Positions 1 through 12,530 of a stretch of 64,000 nt of DNA are shown here, piece by piece. Under the pieces are notes generated by a model that saw only the letters and a program-made list of their open reading frames with translations, was not told where the DNA came from and ran no database searches. Position 1 is the first letter of the stretch. Each line of letters begins with the position of its first letter. A program made the translations under genes and the position numbers. Origin of the DNA: Talpa occidentalis. Its lineage: Eukaryota > Chordata > Mammalia > Eulipotyphla > Talpidae. The stretch covers positions 94,262,684 to 94,326,683 of the forward strand of contig NW_026555331.1 in NCBI RefSeq assembly GCF_014898055.3, given 5' to 3'.

Positions 1-863
1 AACTTTTATTTCCTAGAATGTTGATTATTGCACCTTGATAAGTTCATCTTATACTGTTTTCATGCCCAGCATAAGAAAACATAAATTCACTAAAAAAATA
101 ATTCTCCAACCATTAACTCCTTTCCTAAAAAGCTTATGATTTAATACATATTGGGGCTCTGTATTGTATTAAAATACAAGTGTTCACAATTTTCTTCTAC
201 TAATTAAGCTATAAATAGTTTGAAGACCTTCCTTGAAACTGATGATTGTTAGTAAGGAACTAATATATTTCAAATCTTTAATCCCTGGAAAATATTCAAC
301 AGTAAGCTGTTATTCAGCTTCAAGTTAGAGCACAAAACTGCCTAAGGAAAATCATTATAGAAGTACGCTAGGGACCTTTCACCAAATTCAATCTGATGTC
401 TTCTCTGAGAAACAAGTAATGCTTGCAGTAAATCCACAGCATCAGAACAAGGAGCTGTATTCAATTTTTAGAGACACAGAGATAGAGGGCAGAAATAGAA
501 AAATATATATTTTAGTCATACATAATTTGGTTTTCCTCTTAAAAACCTCTATCTTAAACTTTCCATGAACATCATGAATCACCAGAAACACCACTGAAAA
601 ACATTTGCAGTGTAATTTTCTCATTTGGCTTTCTCTATTTTCACTAGTATTGAAATGTGAGAAGCTGCTTTTTCCTGTAGCTAAAACATCATTTTTTTTT
701 AAATGCCCCAGAGTATCAGTGATATTTTAACCATAAACTGCAGAAACTTTTAGAAATGAACCTCAGTGTAATATAACCATTTTTTCCTCAAAGTTATCTA
801 AAAATTTGTGATTGATGTAAATTTCACCTGATATTCCATAAGCAAAAATTTCATTGTCTCCAT
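1..863. other. AT-rich sequence without a gene
   Basis: No open frame with coding character, no SINE or L1 and no RNA gene is visible. The longest frame is about 60 codons on the minus strand and has no recognisable motif. This looks like ordinary intergenic or intronic sequence. Confidence 0.6.
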
Positions 864-876
864 GCTTCTGGTCATT

Positions 877-1108
877 TATTTTTCAAAGATTTATCTCTGC
901 ATACAAGAACTGGGGTGTAGGCCAGAGGTGCAGGGGTCAGGAGGACAGTATGGGTGAGAGGTTTAACCTGAGAGAGTGGGGTGCAGAGCAGTCAGATGTA
1001 CCAAATACACTGCTGTGGGAAGCAGCGATCAAGACAGGAGAGGTCTGCTGTGCCAAGTACTGCCCAGTGGCTGGCAATAGCTTGACCCCTGCACCACCAG
1101 GGAGACCT
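877..1108 (-). mobile_element. tRNA-derived SINE, A-type, minus strand
   Basis: Read on the minus strand it runs from a degenerate GGTCTCCCTGGTGGTGCA head (plus-strand right end) to an AAATAAATCTTTG-like tail at the left. The flanks GCTTCTGGTCAT (864-875) and CCTTCTGGGCAT (1111-1122) look like a diverged TSD. Many CpG sites are decayed and the tail is short, so this is an old copy. Open frames on both strands here are SINE sequence, not genes. Confidence 0.85.
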
Positions 1109-1122
1109 CTCCTTCTGGGCAT

Positions 1123-4100
1123 TGCATTACTTCACACCTTTATCACATCTCCCCTCAACTGTTAGTAGTAAGTCCTCTTAAGTCCATTCCCAGCACAAAG
1201 TATTTTTCCAAAGTACAGCTGCCTGTGAGTACTATATCTGACAGCTTTTACGAGAGTCCTTTGACTTATAGGATAATGTCCATTTTGCATATCTAAACAT
1301 ATACAGTTCAATCATAAATTCTAAAATGGTTAGGAGCATGTTATTTTAGTATAGTAACTTGACAACTGTTCTAAAGCAGTCACTTTAAACAATATTATCT
1401 TGTTTCCATCCTGTTCTCATCTTGGGCAAAATGATACTACAAATGACCTCAGGACAACTACATCTGTTGTATAAGGTAACCAGTGCCCGCCGCATAATCC
1501 ATGTTTAATTTAGTCTAGGATTGAATTGAAAGAAGGATTCTGGTTTTTTTACAAATGAAGCTTTTATTCTTAATCTGTAAATGTTTATCTGCTGAATTAC
1601 AAAAGAAAAGATAGATTAATGAAATTAATCTATGTATGTTACTTAGACCAAAGGAAAACAATTTTAAGTTTGTGTAACCAAAGCAAGATAAAAAATTAAT
1701 CTAATTCTGAACTGGAATAATTGCTGGGCAGAAGCGTAACAGGATATAATGTACTCAACTGTGCCCACAGGACAACCTTCAAAAAACAGATACCCTGACA
1801 AACTGAAATATATTGCAAATATTTCAACATAGGTTTCTTTAAAAAAGGCTACAGAAATTCAATTTAATTCCTTTTGAGAATAATTCAAGGTGTGAAATGA
1901 GGTTGTAATATTTTAAATCAGGTCTCTCGCTAAAAAGATAGTGAGCGCAGCTGTTTGGAGATCAACAGAGAAATAGCACACCTCGGCCTCCACTGGTTAG
2001 AATGGCCTAAATTTAGCAGCTCTTGGAAATCCAGGGAGAGCCTTAATCACCCCGTGAGGTCAACTTTCAGCTAACAGATTCCCTCTTCAATGTTCTTTCA
2101 GGGAAAGAATAGATATCCTCTCCACTTAGGTATGTATTTTCAGTCTTCAATTATCTGTTACAAATATATGTCTATGAAGAGAATAAAAACTTGAAAATTG
2201 GATTGTGTAAATCATATTTCCACTGAAAAGCAACACAAACACATGCATGCACTCTTGTATGCACATAAGCACACACATACACCTACAAATACATGAACAT
2301 TTTGTCAGACTGAGCATTGTGCCCTCTGAGGTTGTAAGTGATTAAGTTCTTTAAGTAAAGTCACAGATAATTACAAAAGGTTTTTTTTTAATACAATGTT
2401 TTTGGAAAGCTCAGATTGTTTTTCTTATTCTTGTTCTAATGTCTGAATAATAACATGCTCTTCAATGTTGATTAGATAACTACTTTTGATATAATGTCTT
2501 TTATTTTGCAGAATGACTCATTTATATATTCAAAATTTTTTTTTTATCCTGAGTAGTAAGGCAAAAATGTAATCAAAATGTATTGTAAAATATCCAAAAG
2601 ACAATATATAAAAGTATCATTTGTATAGTAATCTTAACAGCATTTGTTGTCGATATGCTAATTTAGATGATATACATGAATGATTTAAATTAACATTTTA
2701 AGAAAATGTTAATTATTGCATTTGAATAACTGAAGCACATATTTCTATCAATTTTAATGACAGAAATAATGCCTTAGTCACATATAAAATCTAACATAGT
2801 GATGATTGTCACTCTCCTTAATTGTATCATATCATCTGGCAAAGATAAAGGAATTTTGCAGATAATGAAAGACCCTAATTTTTCTTGACTTAAAATTCAT
2901 CAAAAGGAAGATCATGCTGGATGACTAACTGGGTGAAATTGATCTAGTCAAGTGAGCAAATCTTCTAAAAGCAGCAACAGAGTTTCTGTCTTTGTCTTTG
3001 TCTCTCTGTACCACCCCTCGCCCCCACCCAACTCCACTCCCTCTTTGAAGAAGTTTCCAAGGAAATAAATCCTGCCAACAGCCTCCAGCTGAGTATAGCA
3101 CTACAAACACCTTATTTCTGCCCTGTGGAATCCTGAGCAGAGAACTCAGCTAATCCATACCCAGATTCCTGATCTGAGAGATACTAAATAGATGTTGCCT
3201 GAAGCTGTCAAATTTGTGGCAACTGTGTACAGAAAAATCATACAATGGCTATCAGATGGCACCTTGTTGTTACTTTAATTTGCAAATTTCCAATTCTAGG
3301 ACACAGAGTACTTTTCATGTGTCCACTGGCCACTCACATATGCTTTTTAATATACCCCATTTATAATTTTTTTCCATAATTCTATGGGATAATTTTCTCT
3401 TTTCTTTTTCACACGGAGGGGTTTTTCATAAATACTTTTACTGCTTTAGCATTTTTTCTGTTGTTGATGGCATCTCTATTGTCAACGTTTTAAACTTTAC
3501 CTTATTTAAAAGTATTGACTTTATGCTATTTCATAGAATGTTATTCTTTCCTATACACACTAATGGTCCCTTCTAAATGAGTAGTATGTCTGTGAGGTCA
3601 CACATCATTCTGCAGTTACAGTCCTTTTTTTTTTCCCCCAATCCTGATTCAATTACATTCGGCTATAAAAATATATATTCTATTAATTCACAGAAAAAAA
3701 ATAAAAGTATCAACTTTAATACTAAAATTTATCATACATGCTTTTTAATACTACATGGAATTATAAATACCTCAATAACGTGATTCTAAAAAATATAAAT
3801 ATCCAGTGAATGAGTCTCCTGGCATGTGGATACTATCTTACTTGACTTATGACCTTTTAGAATTAATCACCATAGGCTACTAGTTCTCAGTTATAATTAA
3901 GGTTCATATACTAGAAACTTACAACAGCATTTTTCTGTGTAATACGAATGAGTATTAAAGATTGTGGTGAGGAACAGGTAGGTGAAGACAAAACTCATTT
4001 CCAATATTACTTTAAAATACTTTAAAAAAAACATACCTAGGAAACTAATACACTTATTGGGGCTTTTGTTTTTAGTTGTCCCAAAGAGTTGCTGCTTCAC

Positions 4101-4608
4101 TGGAAACTGTCAGCATTGCAGTATGTTTTATGTTCTTGGGTCTAATTGTGACCACCAGACTGTCCACAGTAGAACTCTATATTCGAAACTACTGTCCACA
4201 GTAGAACTCTATATTCAAAACTAACTACAGTTAGAAGGGCTTGAATTTCAACAGTAACACACATCAAAAAAAACAGCATGATTATACTCTTCTCATAAAT
4301 GTTTTAGGATTGGAATGTACTCTTTTGAGAAAAAAATAAAAATAGCTGTAGAGATATAAATATATGTGGACGCAATAGAAGACACATGTGAAGGGACAAT
4401 AAATTCTGCATTATATTAAGATCCTACCCTGTGGATTGTGAATGAACAAGATTTGTTAAGCAAGGTGGCAGTATGAAGGGAATCTAAAGACTTGGCTTGT
4501 AAAAAACGTATTGTCAATAGGTGGTAGAGCACCATGAGAAATATTAAGTTGTCAAAACATCAGAAGGTAACAGATCAAGAGTAAGGGAGAAAAGAAAGAA
4601 CTGTCAGC
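1123..4608. other. AT-rich unique sequence without a gene
   Basis: No exon, RNA gene or young transposon is recognised. It holds a weak CA-rich run near 2230-2285, a pyrimidine-rich patch near 2985-3050 and the 32-bp tandem duplication at 4160-4223 listed separately. Open frames are all under about 80 codons. Confidence 0.55.
4160..4223. repeat. 32-bp tandem duplication, two copies
   Basis: Two adjacent 32-bp units (4160-4191 and 4192-4223), each beginning CTGTCCACAGTAGAACTC, differ at one base (G in the first, A in the second, at unit position 26). It is a recent local duplication. It produces the repeated TVHSRTLYSKLL-like peptide in one frame, which is a consequence of the duplication and not a protein repeat. 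Confidence 0.9.
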
Positions 4609-4621
4609 AGAAAACCAATAG

Positions 4622-4894
4622 AGGGGCCTCCCCTGGTGGTGCAGGAGGTCGAGCGCAGCGCTGTGAAGCTGCCCACAGCCTCTGCAGCGCTGGTTCGATC
4701 CCAGCTGGCCGGCAAGGGTCCCACATGGCGCGGCAGACCTCTCCAGTCGTGCCTGCTGCTCCCCTCAGCAGTATATTTCATCAGTCTGCCTGTTCTTTTC
4801 CCCGCTCTGTCTCCAGTGAATCCTCTACACCCTCCCACGAATCTGGCCTGTACCCCAGTTCTTGTCTAAATAAGAAAATCTTAAAAAAAAAGAA
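4622..4894 (+). mobile_element. tRNA-derived SINE, intermediate A-type, plus strand
   Basis: The head GGGCCTCCCCTGGTGGTGCA is followed by box B GGTTCGATCCC at about 4692 and ends in TAAATAAGAAAATC plus poly-A. An exact 13-bp TSD, AGAAAACCAATAG, lies at 4609-4621 and 4895-4907. The head has the GAGCGCAGCGCTG segment of the younger copies but the tail is A-type, so it bridges the two subfamilies. Overlapping frames on both strands are SINE-derived. Confidence 0.95.
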
Positions 4895-4907
4895 AGAAAA
4901 CCAATAG

Positions 4908-5689
4908 ATATGAATAGGAAACTTAGTAAATGACCAAAAGATAGAGACCAAGAAGAACAGAATGGCAGTTGATAAAATAAAACCAGAGTAGATAACCATA
5001 TGAAACAGTCAAGTGACAGTGACAAGCGCAGGTAATCCTCACAGGTTTGGGGGGAAATAAACATGATTTTAAAGAGTATATGGAAGCTCAATGGTTTCAC
5101 AGGATTTCACAGTTGATTTGGAAAGACAGACATACACGCATTCATCTTTACATGAGGCAGCTTGATGAATGCAAGTACTTCAACAAAACAGAGGTAGATT
5201 ATGACTGGGAGGATTAGAGAATGCTGCACAGGAGTTCTAATGAAAGCTTGACCTTGAATTATGTGTTTTCCAAGAGAAAGAGAGAACATGAACAAGTAAG
5301 AGGGCATTTAGGCATTAGCAACATCTCAATAAGTAATCAAGAAATGATCCATCCCTGCAGAGTATGGGCTATATATGGATATGAGAAGCCAAACCGAAGA
5401 AGGGGTAAAAGAGCTTGATGCGTAGACAAGAAAGAGGAAAGTAAAGAGACATAGAGCCAGTCAAGGCTTCTCATTAGTTTCAATAAAAAAGATTTGATTA
5501 TTTAGTTATATGTGCAAAGAACTATGTTATTGTGTCATTATAACAGAAATAGATAATATAAATGAGTTAAAAAGAAGATAAGAAACTTTGACTTTAAAGA
5601 GGGTGGAAGTACAGGGGATTACAGCTTTTTATCTTTAGAATGCATCAAAGTAGAAAGACATAACCAGCGCTATAGAAAGATAGAAAAGA
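4908..5689. other. Unique sequence without a gene
   Basis: AT-rich with short frames only (up to about 90 codons on the minus strand, hydrophobic and low complexity, with no domain). Nothing else is recognised. Confidence 0.55.
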
Positions 5690-5700
5690 CATATTTTCAG

Positions 5701-5984
5701 TTTGTTTGTTTTTTTTTGTTTTTTTTTTTTTTTAGATTTCATTTTATTTATTTATACAAGCACTGGGTACAGTCAGAAGCGCAGGAGGGTGAGAGAATTC
5801 ACCAGAGCCAGAGCAGAGAGCAGAACAGGCAGAAGGACCGAAGGACACTGCTGAGGGGAGCATGGCAGGAGAAGTCTGCACGCCATGTGGAACCCTCGCC
5901 CGGCGGCCGCGGATCGAACCAGCGTTGCAGAGGCTGCGGGCAGCTTGCAACCCAGAGCTCAACCACTGCGCCACCAGGGAGGCC
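5701..5984 (-). mobile_element. tRNA-derived SINE, B-type, minus strand
   Basis: The left end is a long T-run (minus-strand poly-A) and the right end is CCACCAGGGAGGCCC. An exact TSD, CATATTTTCAG, lies at 5690-5700 and 5985-5995. Box B on the minus strand is GGTTCGATCCGC near 5910-5921. The GTACAGTCAGAAGCGC block marks it as B-type. The long intact tail and exact TSD suggest a fairly recent insertion. Confidence 0.95.
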
Positions 5985-5995
5985 CATATTTTCAG

Positions 5996-6623
5996 GTTTT
6001 TTAAATTATTATTTTAAAAGCTCACAAATTTTTCCTTTCTCCCCTCACCTTTTCCCAACCAAATGAAACACCTGGAATGCATAAATGGCTGTCTCACCAC
6101 AGTCATGTTAGTTGCAAAGCCCCCACCCATGTTAGACTACACACTCACAGCAGTTGTTAGGCACAGCATATAGTCACAGTTATAACAAAACCTACTAATA
6201 AAAATTTAGGCAATTATAATGAACAGCCATACGAACAGAAAATTGGACCAAGAAATAAGAAACAATTTGATGACCTCTATTCATTTTCACTATCACAAAC
6301 AAGATGACAAGAAACAATGTCATCATCTTTAGAAATAATAGAAAAAGCAGTCTTGTATTTTCATACTTAAATGATGGATTCTATTAGCAATGTGCCAGGT
6401 ATTTCCCTTGTTAAATACTTTCTATGACTAAAAAGGAGAGCGTAATATACACTTAAAATACAATCTATCTATTCTGTCATTTAGATATTGTGATATTTTT
6501 ATAGCATAAAGCACTTATTTGAAAATGTTTTATATTTCAAATCTATAAAGGTTTTTCTAACAAAAGACAAATGTCATTCACTCTTGATAATGCATTCCCT
6601 CTCTTATAATGTAAGTGCTTTGA
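5996..6623. other. Unique sequence without a gene
   Basis: AT-rich, with no open frame or RNA signature. It separates a young SINE from the U2 fragment. Confidence 0.5.
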
Positions 6624-6631
6624 GGACAAAA

Positions 6632-6670
6632 TATACTACACTTGCTCTTAGCCAAAAGGCCGAGAAGCAA
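6632..6670 (-). pseudogene. Truncated U2 snRNA retrocopy, 5' end only
   Basis: On the minus strand this reads as the first ~38 nt of spliceosomal U2 snRNA, including the segment GCTTCTCGGCCTTTTGGCTA (plus strand 6647-6666) that contains the branch-site region's upstream stem. It is flanked by the direct repeat GGACAAAATATA at 6624-6635 and 6674-6685, as expected for an L1-mediated insertion. All sequence 3' of about U2 nt 38, including the branch-site recognition and Sm regions, is absent. It cannot make a functional snRNA and has no poly-A tail. Confidence 0.85.
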
Positions 6671-6692
6671 TGGGGACAAAATATAAACTCTA

Positions 6693-6940
6693 GTGGCCTC
6701 CTTAGGTTAAGTCTCAGCGCTATCACTGTGATGACCTGAGTTCAATCCCCAGCCATAGAGCTGATCCACATGGTGCAGCAAACCTCTTCTGCCTCACCCA
6801 CTTCTCCCCTCAGCAGTGAATTTCTGTAGACCTCCTGTTCTGCTCCCCACTATGTCCCCGGTGAGTTCTCTCACCCTCCACACCTCCGGCCAACACCCCA
6901 GTTCTTCTATGCAAAAATAAAACTACATATATATTTTAAA
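6693..6940 (+). mobile_element. tRNA-derived SINE, old A-type, plus strand
   Basis: A shortened head (TGGCCTCCTTAGGTTAAG) lacks most of the usual GGTGGCGCA motif. Box B survives as GTTCAATCCCC near 6750. The tail is GCAAAAATAAAAC. A diverged TSD, AA(T/A)NTAAACTCTA-like, is seen at about 6680-6692 and 6941-6953. It abuts the U2 fragment, whose right TSD overlaps this SINE's left flank, so the U2 insertion and the SINE hit the same A-rich target. Confidence 0.85.
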
Positions 6941-6953
6941 AATCTGAACTCTA

Positions 6954-8079
6954 CAATAAACAATAAAAATCTATGTGTGTCACCAATTTTCTATCTCTTC
7001 TATAGTGTAGATAATATCTAATAAGTTGGTACTGGAGAAACTTTTCCAAAAGTCAGGTAAAAACTAAGATAAGTCAAGAAGAAAAGGAAATAATTTTAAA
7101 TGGTATATTGGTATAATTTCCAAACACAGCTGTTCCATTCTCTTTTTTATCACATTCTAAAGCTGAGCTGACTATTTCATTGACATAATATTAATTGGAA
7201 ATGCTCCATTAGATGATTTTACTGCTATTTATTTATCAGTTCTGGCTTCAAACCAAACAGATACATGTTATTTATAGTTAGAGGATTGTGTGAAATGAGC
7301 TCTCTCCTGAAGTTTAACCCATGAGAATATTACATTGTTCATGAAGTCAGGAGCTCTGTGAACATCGTTGTTAATGTATGCAAAATTGAGCGAATATATG
7401 TGAATGAACACCTAGAAGTAGCAAGTAAAATTCATGGATTTTTGGTGAAATTTTCTAAATGGTCTATGATGCTAAACATTAAAATAAAAAGTTTTCTGGG
7501 AATTCAAAATGATGCTCTGACTTCCTTCACATACGTTGATTGCTACATAATATCACTACACTACCTGTATCTTTGTAAGAAAATCAATTATTAGCAGTGG
7601 CACAGGACTTTGTAAGAAAATCAATTATTAGTAGTGGCACAGGAATTCAAACTCAGAATTCAAATTCAGGATGATTTTCATACAATCTCATTTCATTTCA
7701 GCATATCTGGCATATATGTGTAATGAATCCTAGACCATTGAAATTCTTTGCCCATTATATTTACTGTATGGATTACATAAACTTACTTGATTTTTCACTA
7801 TTTCTATTTTTAATGTTTTATATTTATCAGACCTAGAGGCATCCAATAAAATGTCCAAAATTATTTCTGCTCATTTAAAATTTTAAAAAGGAAATATGTG
7901 TATTACAGAGATTTTATAATATATATTTGTTAAAATATTTGACTTCTAGAAATGTGTAATATTGTTTAAAGATAAAATAAGTTCTCAATGAATATAAAAA
8001 TATTTAATTTTGTGTTCTCTATAACTTAAGAATGTTTTAACCCATTATATGTATTTAGTGTTTATAAAACATTCTGATT
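6954..8079. other. AT-rich sequence without a gene
   Basis: Apart from the 37-bp duplication at 7571-7644, nothing is recognised. One plus-strand frame of 78 codons covers the duplication and has no coding character. Confidence 0.5.
7571..7644. repeat. 37-bp tandem duplication, two copies
   Basis: Units 7571-7607 and 7608-7644 start CTTTGTAAGAAAATCAATTA and differ at a single base (AGCAG versus AGTAG). This is a very recent or slowly diverging local duplication in otherwise unique sequence. Confidence 0.9.
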
Positions 8080-8195
8080 GAGCTTATAATATTATTTCCA
8101 TATTCTGGATAAGAACACTGAGATGAAGTGTTTAACTTAATTGTCTCAGATCACACAATTAATAAATGTTGGAAGCAGAATTCAAATTCATGGGA
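8080..8195 (-). mobile_element. MIR element fragment, minus strand
   Basis: The order of weak matches follows the reverse complement of the MIR consensus: ...GGATAAGAACACTGAGATGA, then a CTTAATTGTCTCAGATCACACA core, then GGAAGCAGAATTCAAAT. MIRs are ancient tRNA-derived SINEs shared by all mammals. Strong divergence is normal for them. Confidence 0.65.
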
Positions 8196-10430
8196 TCCAG
8201 TGGAGACACCTAGACACTTAGCTGGTTAAAACCATTTAATAAAGTTGTATCTCCTCACTCACCTTCACAATATTTTTTGTATATGTGTGTCTTATTTTAT
8301 GCAATTCAGTTCTATTGCATTAAATGCATTATGTTGGTAACAATTACATTTGCTTCTTTTTCCTATACTTTTCTAAGGAATGTTTTGTTCAAAATAATTT
8401 TCAATAGAACTTATTTTATATTAGATGCTGCAACAGGTGATGATAAGAGCACTAGTAGAGAGTCACGAAATGTATAGACTTCGTCATGGCAATGACCCCT
8501 AAGCAAAAGACTGAGCCTTTTTAAGGATGTTACTCTTAATTTATTTTTATTTGATGGATATGGGAATCATTTTATAATTACTATATATTTATAATTTGGT
8601 ATACAAGTATGAAATGCCTCTTCAACTCTTCAACTTTGACCATTTTTCCATTTTTTTACATATTTTCTAAGTGTAATATTTTAACTAAGCACTAATTACT
8701 TAGGTATCTTATTTGTTACAACTATTTTTCTCATTTAAATTTTTAAAAATCAGAACATAATTTGAAATGAAGGTAATAAAAATAAATTAATAGGTCATCA
8801 AAGTTACTTATATTACAATTAAATAGGAAACTAAAACTTCACAGCATACTATTTTCCATGAGAAAATGTAAACTCACATTAAATTCAGAAAATGACTACT
8901 ACCTATTTGTATTCATGATAAATAAGAATGCTATCATATGAATTAAAATATATTGTTTTAAGGTTTGGGATATTGTAATATAAATCAAGGAGATATTAAA
9001 TTAGTAGTGGAACATTAACTTTGAAAAATTAGAATTATTTTATGGTTCTTGTCCCAATTAATTTGCCTCCAAAAGTTTTTTTAATAATTAATCATTTTCA
9101 TTTTATACAATAGTTTTGGGTAGATACATTTCTATAGATATTTCCATGTGTCCCTACATGAAATAACAGCATCTATATGTAAAATATACAATAAAGTGCA
9201 AACACACATGGACATACATATGCACACAATCAGCACAGATCTGCTTTAATGGACCAGAAGAGCACTAGAAATACAAATCAATAAGAATTTATGTGGCATC
9301 TGCATGGCCTAGTATGTTTAGTATGTTTCCATATTCTAATGACACAAAGGTAAGTAAAACAAAATACTTGCCTTTAAGAAGTACAGTCTGGTTGAAAATG
9401 GGTAATATATGATGTGTGTGTTTGTGTGTGTTCCCACTTGCACTGGTATAAACATAGTTGTGATGTTCAGACATCATGATGGGAAAACAACTCAGTTTGG
9501 GTAGATATATAAGAAATGGTTTTACAGCAAATGGGAAATTTTAATAAAATCCTGTTGAAACACTACAAATTAATCAGGCAGAGGGAATAATATATGTAAA
9601 GATAGAGAAATGCGTAAATAGCTAAGAGTGTTACAAACCATTTAGCAGAAATATAGACAGGGCAGAGGCTACAGAAGAGGAAGAAAGAATGGACTCAGAA
9701 GCCCTATCATGCCACATTGAGACATTAAAGTTTTATTTTTCAGGTGATGGGTCACTATTGTTATAATATTATTTGGAGGGGGGAAGAAAAATGGAAAAAA
9801 TAGAAAGAAAAAATATATGAGAATTCTTGGCTTTATTCACCGCCTAGACAGAATGTTGGAATTCATTTGCCAAAGGACCGGGGGCAGGCCTCTAGTCAGG
9901 AGGGCTGAATGCTACAAGCAGAGATATAATAAGGTAGATACAAAGATCACAGAATGGGGATGAAGAGGGAATGGCAGATTCTAGAGCTATTCCAGAGTTA
10001 CCGGCATAAAGAAGTGAAGACCTATTGATGAGCTTAAGTATGATAAAATGACTTAAGCAAAGGTTTTCTCCAATAATGAGACCCTGGAAAAGCAAAGGAT
10101 GTGTGTTATGGCTGGGGGGAAAAAATGAATTTAATGAAATGATGTTGCATTTCTGATACCTGTGAGTCCAGATATATCTACATTCAGATCCATTCCCTAT
10201 TTTCCCCACTTCATTTCCCTGATTCTTTAGAATATATATGCAGGAACTAGCATTGACTCCTTGATGTCAATTATAGTGTTAGCTGATTTATCTGCCAAAA
10301 TAATCAAATCAACTGACTAGTGATTGTTAACAAAATACTAACCAAAGATCATTTTGTATAGGACATAACATTCTTAAGGTGAGTTTTCCCTTGGATATAA
10401 TTTCAAACTGTACAAAAAGTGAATACAGAA
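8196..10430. other. AT-rich unique sequence without a gene
   Basis: No SINE, L1 or exon signature is recognised. The longest frame (about 105 codons, minus strand, near 9892-10209) lacks a recognisable domain. A GT-rich patch lies at 9410-9430. Confidence 0.5.
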
Positions 10431-10439
10431 ACAGAAATT

Positions 10440-10520
10440 GGAGATTTGGAGTCAGACAGACCAGGACTGAATTCCATCTTTAATCCTAAGTAACTTCTCT
10501 GCAGCGCCCTTTCCTCATCA
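10440..10520 (+). mobile_element. Probable MIR 5' fragment
   Basis: GGAGTCAGACAGACCAGGAC followed by a TGAATTCCATC block resembles the MIR head (GAGTCAGACAGACCTGGGTT-like). Only about 80 bp are convincing, and this is judged by eye from the family consensus. Confidence 0.5.
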
Positions 10521-10661
10521 ACACGCAAACTCCATGTAAACGTGGGCTTCCGTGTTCTAGTTTTAATCTGACAAAAAAAAAAAAAACACTTAGGTCAACC
10601 TCTCACTGACAGCAACATGGATTAAGTGGAAGGTTCTGTGTAAAATACAGAATGATTTCTT

Positions 10662-10930
10662 TTTTTTTAAGATTTATTCATTTTATGCATACAAGAACTG
10701 GGGTAGAGGCCAGAGGCGTGGGGCGGGGGGTGAGAGGATTCACCAGAGACAGAACAGGGAAAAGGCAGATCGACTGAAATACATTGCTGAGGGGAGCAGT
10801 GGGCGAGTCAGGAGAGGTCTGCTGCACCATGTGGGTCACCTCCCTGGCTGGGTATCAAACTGATGCTGCAGTGGCTACGAGTAGCTTCATAGTGCTGCGT
10901 CTTAACCCCTTGCACCACCAGGGAGGTCCC
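10662..10930 (-). mobile_element. tRNA-derived SINE, A-type, minus strand
   Basis: An exact 14-bp TSD, CAGAATGATTTCTT, lies at 10648-10661 and 10931-10944. The left end is poly-T then AAGATTTATTCATTTTATGC. The right end is CACCACCAGGGAGGTCCC. A G-run expansion (GGGGCGGGGGG) lies near 10720. Confidence 0.95.
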
Positions 10931-10944
10931 CAGAATGATTTCTT

Positions 10945-12251
10945 ATACACATTTTCCAAAACAAGACATCACCTAAAAAATCTCCTCAGGTGACTGCTCC
11001 CTTCTGTAGCTGCCCCACATGTTTACCTCTCTCCCCTCCTTAGAGAGTCTCATTCAGACTTCCTCTGCGCCATAGATCTGATTGATCCCTAAAACCCATG
11101 TCTTCTCATTTTAACTCTCCCCACCATTTCACCTTTAATGAGCAAGATAATTTCACTAATTTTCCATTTTCCTTCTTTAGAAGTGGGAGAGTGAATTTTC
11201 TGTTAAATATATTATGAGAAAACAATACTAACCTCAAGAGAATGTGATGAAGTAAAAGGCCTAAGAATCTAGCACAGTTTCTATTGCATATTTAAATGTT
11301 CAAATCAATGTTAGTGAACTGTTAGTTTCTTGCTTCCCTGCACAAATGCAAATTCCCAAACAATCTTGGAAAATGAAGCTATAAAACAGCTCTATGAAGA
11401 CTTTTGAAAGACGTTCTCATAGTGTTTGTCTTAGAGGTAAAGATAGAACAAATTTTATCAAGTTAGAAGGATAGTCCCTCTAGGTATTATAATCTAAACA
11501 TTGTCAGACTCCTTTATAACTAAATGTTATAAATTCTACCTTGGGGTAGCAACTACTAAATTAAGCAGGCCCACGGAGATGAACCATGGCATTGTGCCAA
11601 AGGGATTATTACATACAACAACAACAAAATTACGTTCCTCATCAAGATGAGTAATGGAAAACTAAAGACAACCTATGCAATTCTTGGAAAATGAACTATA
11701 AGTATTTAACAATGGCTTTCACTTCATGTTGGAGACTTTTAGACTCATATGTTTAGACAAAATTAAACAGTGTCCAAAATTTCTTGTGCATTTTAAAGTT
11801 TAAAGATTACCTTTCAACTAACATACTTTATTACAACTTTAAAGTTGGGCACATTCCTGCATAAACGGAACATTCTTTCCATTTTTAGGAAAATGTTTGA
11901 ACTGCCATGTTATGTGACAGTATTGTTATTAATGATCATTTTTAAATTAATTCATATCAAACAATTAAACACTTCTGTAAAGAAATGTGATCAATCTTAT
12001 CTCAGTTGAAGCTTTTCTGAAAATTTATTCTCATTGAATTATACAAAAGCAGTTCACTAATAGGAAAGAATATATTATGTACATTTACTGCATATGGGCA
12101 TCTCTCCAATTGATACCTAATTTATCTTTTAAACAATTATATAACAATATATTCATATTTTCAAATTACTATGTATTTACAATAATTTACTCATATCTAG
12201 ACAGTATCAATAATTCATGACATAGTACTAAACAAATAAAAAAGGTATATA
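10945..12251. other. Unique sequence without a gene
   Basis: AT-rich; no exon, RNA gene or recognisable transposon. Only short frames are present. Confidence 0.5.
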
Positions 12252-12530
12252 GGGGCCTCCCTTGTGGCACAAGGGGTTAAAACGCAACTTATGAAGCTGT
12301 CTGCAGCTTCTGCAGCAAGAGTTATATCCCTGGCCAGCCAGAGAGATACCCACATGGCACAGCAGACCTCTCCTGACTGGCACACTGCTCCCCTCAGCAG
12401 TGTACTTCGGTCAATCTGCCTATTCTGTTCCCCACTATGTCTCTGGTGAATTCTCTCACCAGATACCCCCACACCTCTGGCCTGTACCCCAGGTCTTGTA
12501 TACGTAAATAAATAAATCTTAAAAAAAAAA
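12252..12530 (+). mobile_element. tRNA-derived SINE, A-type, plus strand
   Basis: The head GGGGCCTCCCTTGTGGCACA leads to a tail of AAATAAATAAATC then poly-A. Box B is altered to GAGTTATATCCC near 12309, probably weakening Pol III promoter function. I could not settle a TSD by eye. Confidence 0.9.

Noticed and set aside
2985..3060. Pyrimidine-rich tract as a splice acceptor
   Set aside because: No AG-bounded exon with an open frame or donor follows it.
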